Assembly: GCF_900130025.1 (NCBI RefSeq)
Contig: NZ_FQXR01000004.1
Span: forward strand, 78,483 to 142,482
Length of the DNA: 64,000 bases
Source of the DNA: Sporanaerobacter acetigenes DSM 13106
GTDB lineage: Bacteria; Bacillota; Clostridia; Tissierellales; Sporanaerobacteraceae
Reading direction: 5' to 3'
The position numbers and the translations under genes are program-made. Below the pieces are notes generated by a model that did no database searches, had not been told where the DNA came from, and saw only the letters and a program-made list of their open reading frames with translations. Shown piece after piece: positions 63,129 to 64,000 of the stretch. Position 1 is the first letter of the stretch. The number at the start of each line of letters is the position of its first letter.

Positions 63129-64000
63129 ATATAGTCTACTTCTGGATCTTCTGTTCCTTGAAGTGAACTATTTTGTTTTTTGAGCATAACTATATAATCT
63201 ATCATATCTTTTGAAATACGTTCTCCAGGTATGACAATTGGTATCCCCGGTGGATAAACCATTATGGACTCTCCACTTATTTCACCTTCTGCTTCTTCTA
63301 ATTTAACTATCTTTTTCCTGCTATAAAAGGCTTGCCTTGGAGACACGATAAGTTCTGGATTTTCCAATACAGAAATTTTGTCAAAACGTATTTTGAAATT
63401 ATCTTTTCTGTATTTTTTAGAAATATCTTTTAAGGCTTCTACCAAAGCATTTACAGATTCATCACTATCTCCAAAACTTATAAGAGCCAATATATTGAAT
63501 ACATCCCCCATTTCAACCTGAATATTGTATTCATCTCTCAATATATTGTACACTTCAAATCCTGTAAGACCCAATTCTGATACATTTATGCCCAATTTGG
63601 TTTCATCAAAGTTAAATACTCCTGGAGTTCCTATAAGTTCTTTTCCAAAAGCATATAATCCGTCTATTTCATTTATCTTTTCTCTTGCTTTTCTTGCAAG
63701 CCTCAAGGTCTCAGAAAGAAGTTCCTGACCATGAATAGCTAAAGTTTTTCTAGCTATATCTAAACTGGCCATGAGAAGGTATGAGGCACTAGTGGTTTGA
63801 GTTAAGCTGAGTACAGTTCTAACAGTTTTTTCATCTACTAGACCTTCTTTTATGAGAAGCAATGAACTTTGAGTAAGGGAGCCTCCAGTTTTATGCATAC
63901 TTACAGCACACATATCTGCTCCCAATTCAATAGCATCATAGGGAAGTTCATCATTGAATCTAAAATGAGCTCCATGAGCTTCATCTACAAGAACTGCCAT
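63110..64000 (-). CDS. Orn/Lys/Arg decarboxylase, C-terminal part (cut by window edge)
   Basis: The last 296 residues of a PLP-dependent fold-I decarboxylase. The cofactor-binding DEAHG (residues 7-11 of the visible part) and the PLP lysine in SMHKTGGSLTQSS (about 34-46) are present. A C-terminal Orn/Arg/Lys decarboxylase domain follows (about 215-296; SPRQAFYSRKKIVKLEEAEG, VYPPGIPIVIPGERI). It makes agmatine, cadaverine or putrescine from the corresponding amino acid; arginine is likely given the agmatinase at 57447 (inference). The true start lies beyond 64000. Confidence 0.9.
   Translation of the reverse strand: MAVLVDEAHGAHFRFNDELPYDAIELGADMCAVSMHKTGGSLTQSSLLLIKEGLVDEKTVRTVLSLTQTTSASYLLMASLDIARKTLAIHGQELLSETLRLARKAREKINEIDGLYAFGKELIGTPGVFNFDETKLGINVSELGLTGFEVYNILRDEYNIQVEMGDVFNILALISFGDSDESVNALVEALKDISKKYRKDNFKIRFDKISVLENPELIVSPRQAFYSRKKIVKLEEAEGEISGESIMVYPPGIPIVIPGERISKDMIDYIVMLKKQNSSLQGTEDPEVDYIKVLGQ

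Overview
The window reads as a low-GC, endospore-forming, amino-acid-fermenting anaerobic Firmicute (Clostridia/Tissierellia type). The grounds are A+T-rich sequence, strong GGAGG ribosome sites, U-tract hairpin terminators, spore genes (GerA/B/C, SleB-YpeB, SpoIIR, SPOCS-LysM, Veg) and a complete lysine 2,3-/5,6-aminomutase block. I did not try to name the species. Almost all genes lie on the minus strand; the only clear plus-strand gene is the H-NOX chemoreceptor near the right end.

Layout, left to right. (1) 1-3.8 kb: end of a coiled-coil gene, a REP-associated tyrosine transposase (RAYT) flanked by palindromic REP-like elements, and an LtaS-type sulfatase fused to a GDPD domain. (2) 3.8-28.5 kb: one long minus-strand operon read from right to left. 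It starts at a consensus promoter (28442-28470) and a textbook cobalamin riboswitch (about 28245-28420), followed by a terminator hairpin, a previously uncalled 51-aa DUF2292 gene (27971-28126) and a second terminator. Then come three DUF4430 (transcobalamin beta-domain-like) proteins, four alpha/alpha-toroid proteins (the fold of the transcobalamin/intrinsic-factor alpha domain), a MacB-like ABC pair with a membrane-anchored CARDB/NEW3-like protein, two giant secreted proteins, two ECF S components, EcfT and a double EcfA. I read this as a surface cobalamin-capture and import system in which the two halves of transcobalamin are separate polypeptides. (3) 28.5-31 kb: a second LtaS-GDPD paralogue whose GDPD part has lost its catalytic histidines. 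(4) 31-35 kb: PepV dipeptidase, a PqqD-like small protein and an OPT peptide transporter. (5) 35-38 kb: a flavin/2Fe-2S reductase and a phytoene-desaturase-like flavoprotein. (6) 38-47 kb: lysine fermentation genes kdd-kamA-kamB-kamC-kamD-kamE behind a consensus sigma-54 promoter, next to the gene for a sigma-54 activator. KamDE needs adenosylcobalamin, which links this block to region 2. (7) 47-61 kb: murI, ypeB-sleB, spoIIR, the gerA/gerB/gerC germinant receptor, ispE, a SPOCS-LysM protein, agmatinase, an L,D-transpeptidase, veg and a SpoIID-amidase fusion. (8) 61-64 kb: an H-NOX chemoreceptor and the C-terminal part of an Orn/Lys/Arg decarboxylase cut by the window edge.

Seven copies of a GCGACAG...CTGTCGC or GGGACA...TGTCCC palindromic element are scattered here. 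Three supply the stop codon of a gene, one flanks the RAYT stop, and one sits in frame inside the first LtaS-GDPD gene. No tRNA, rRNA or CRISPR array was seen.
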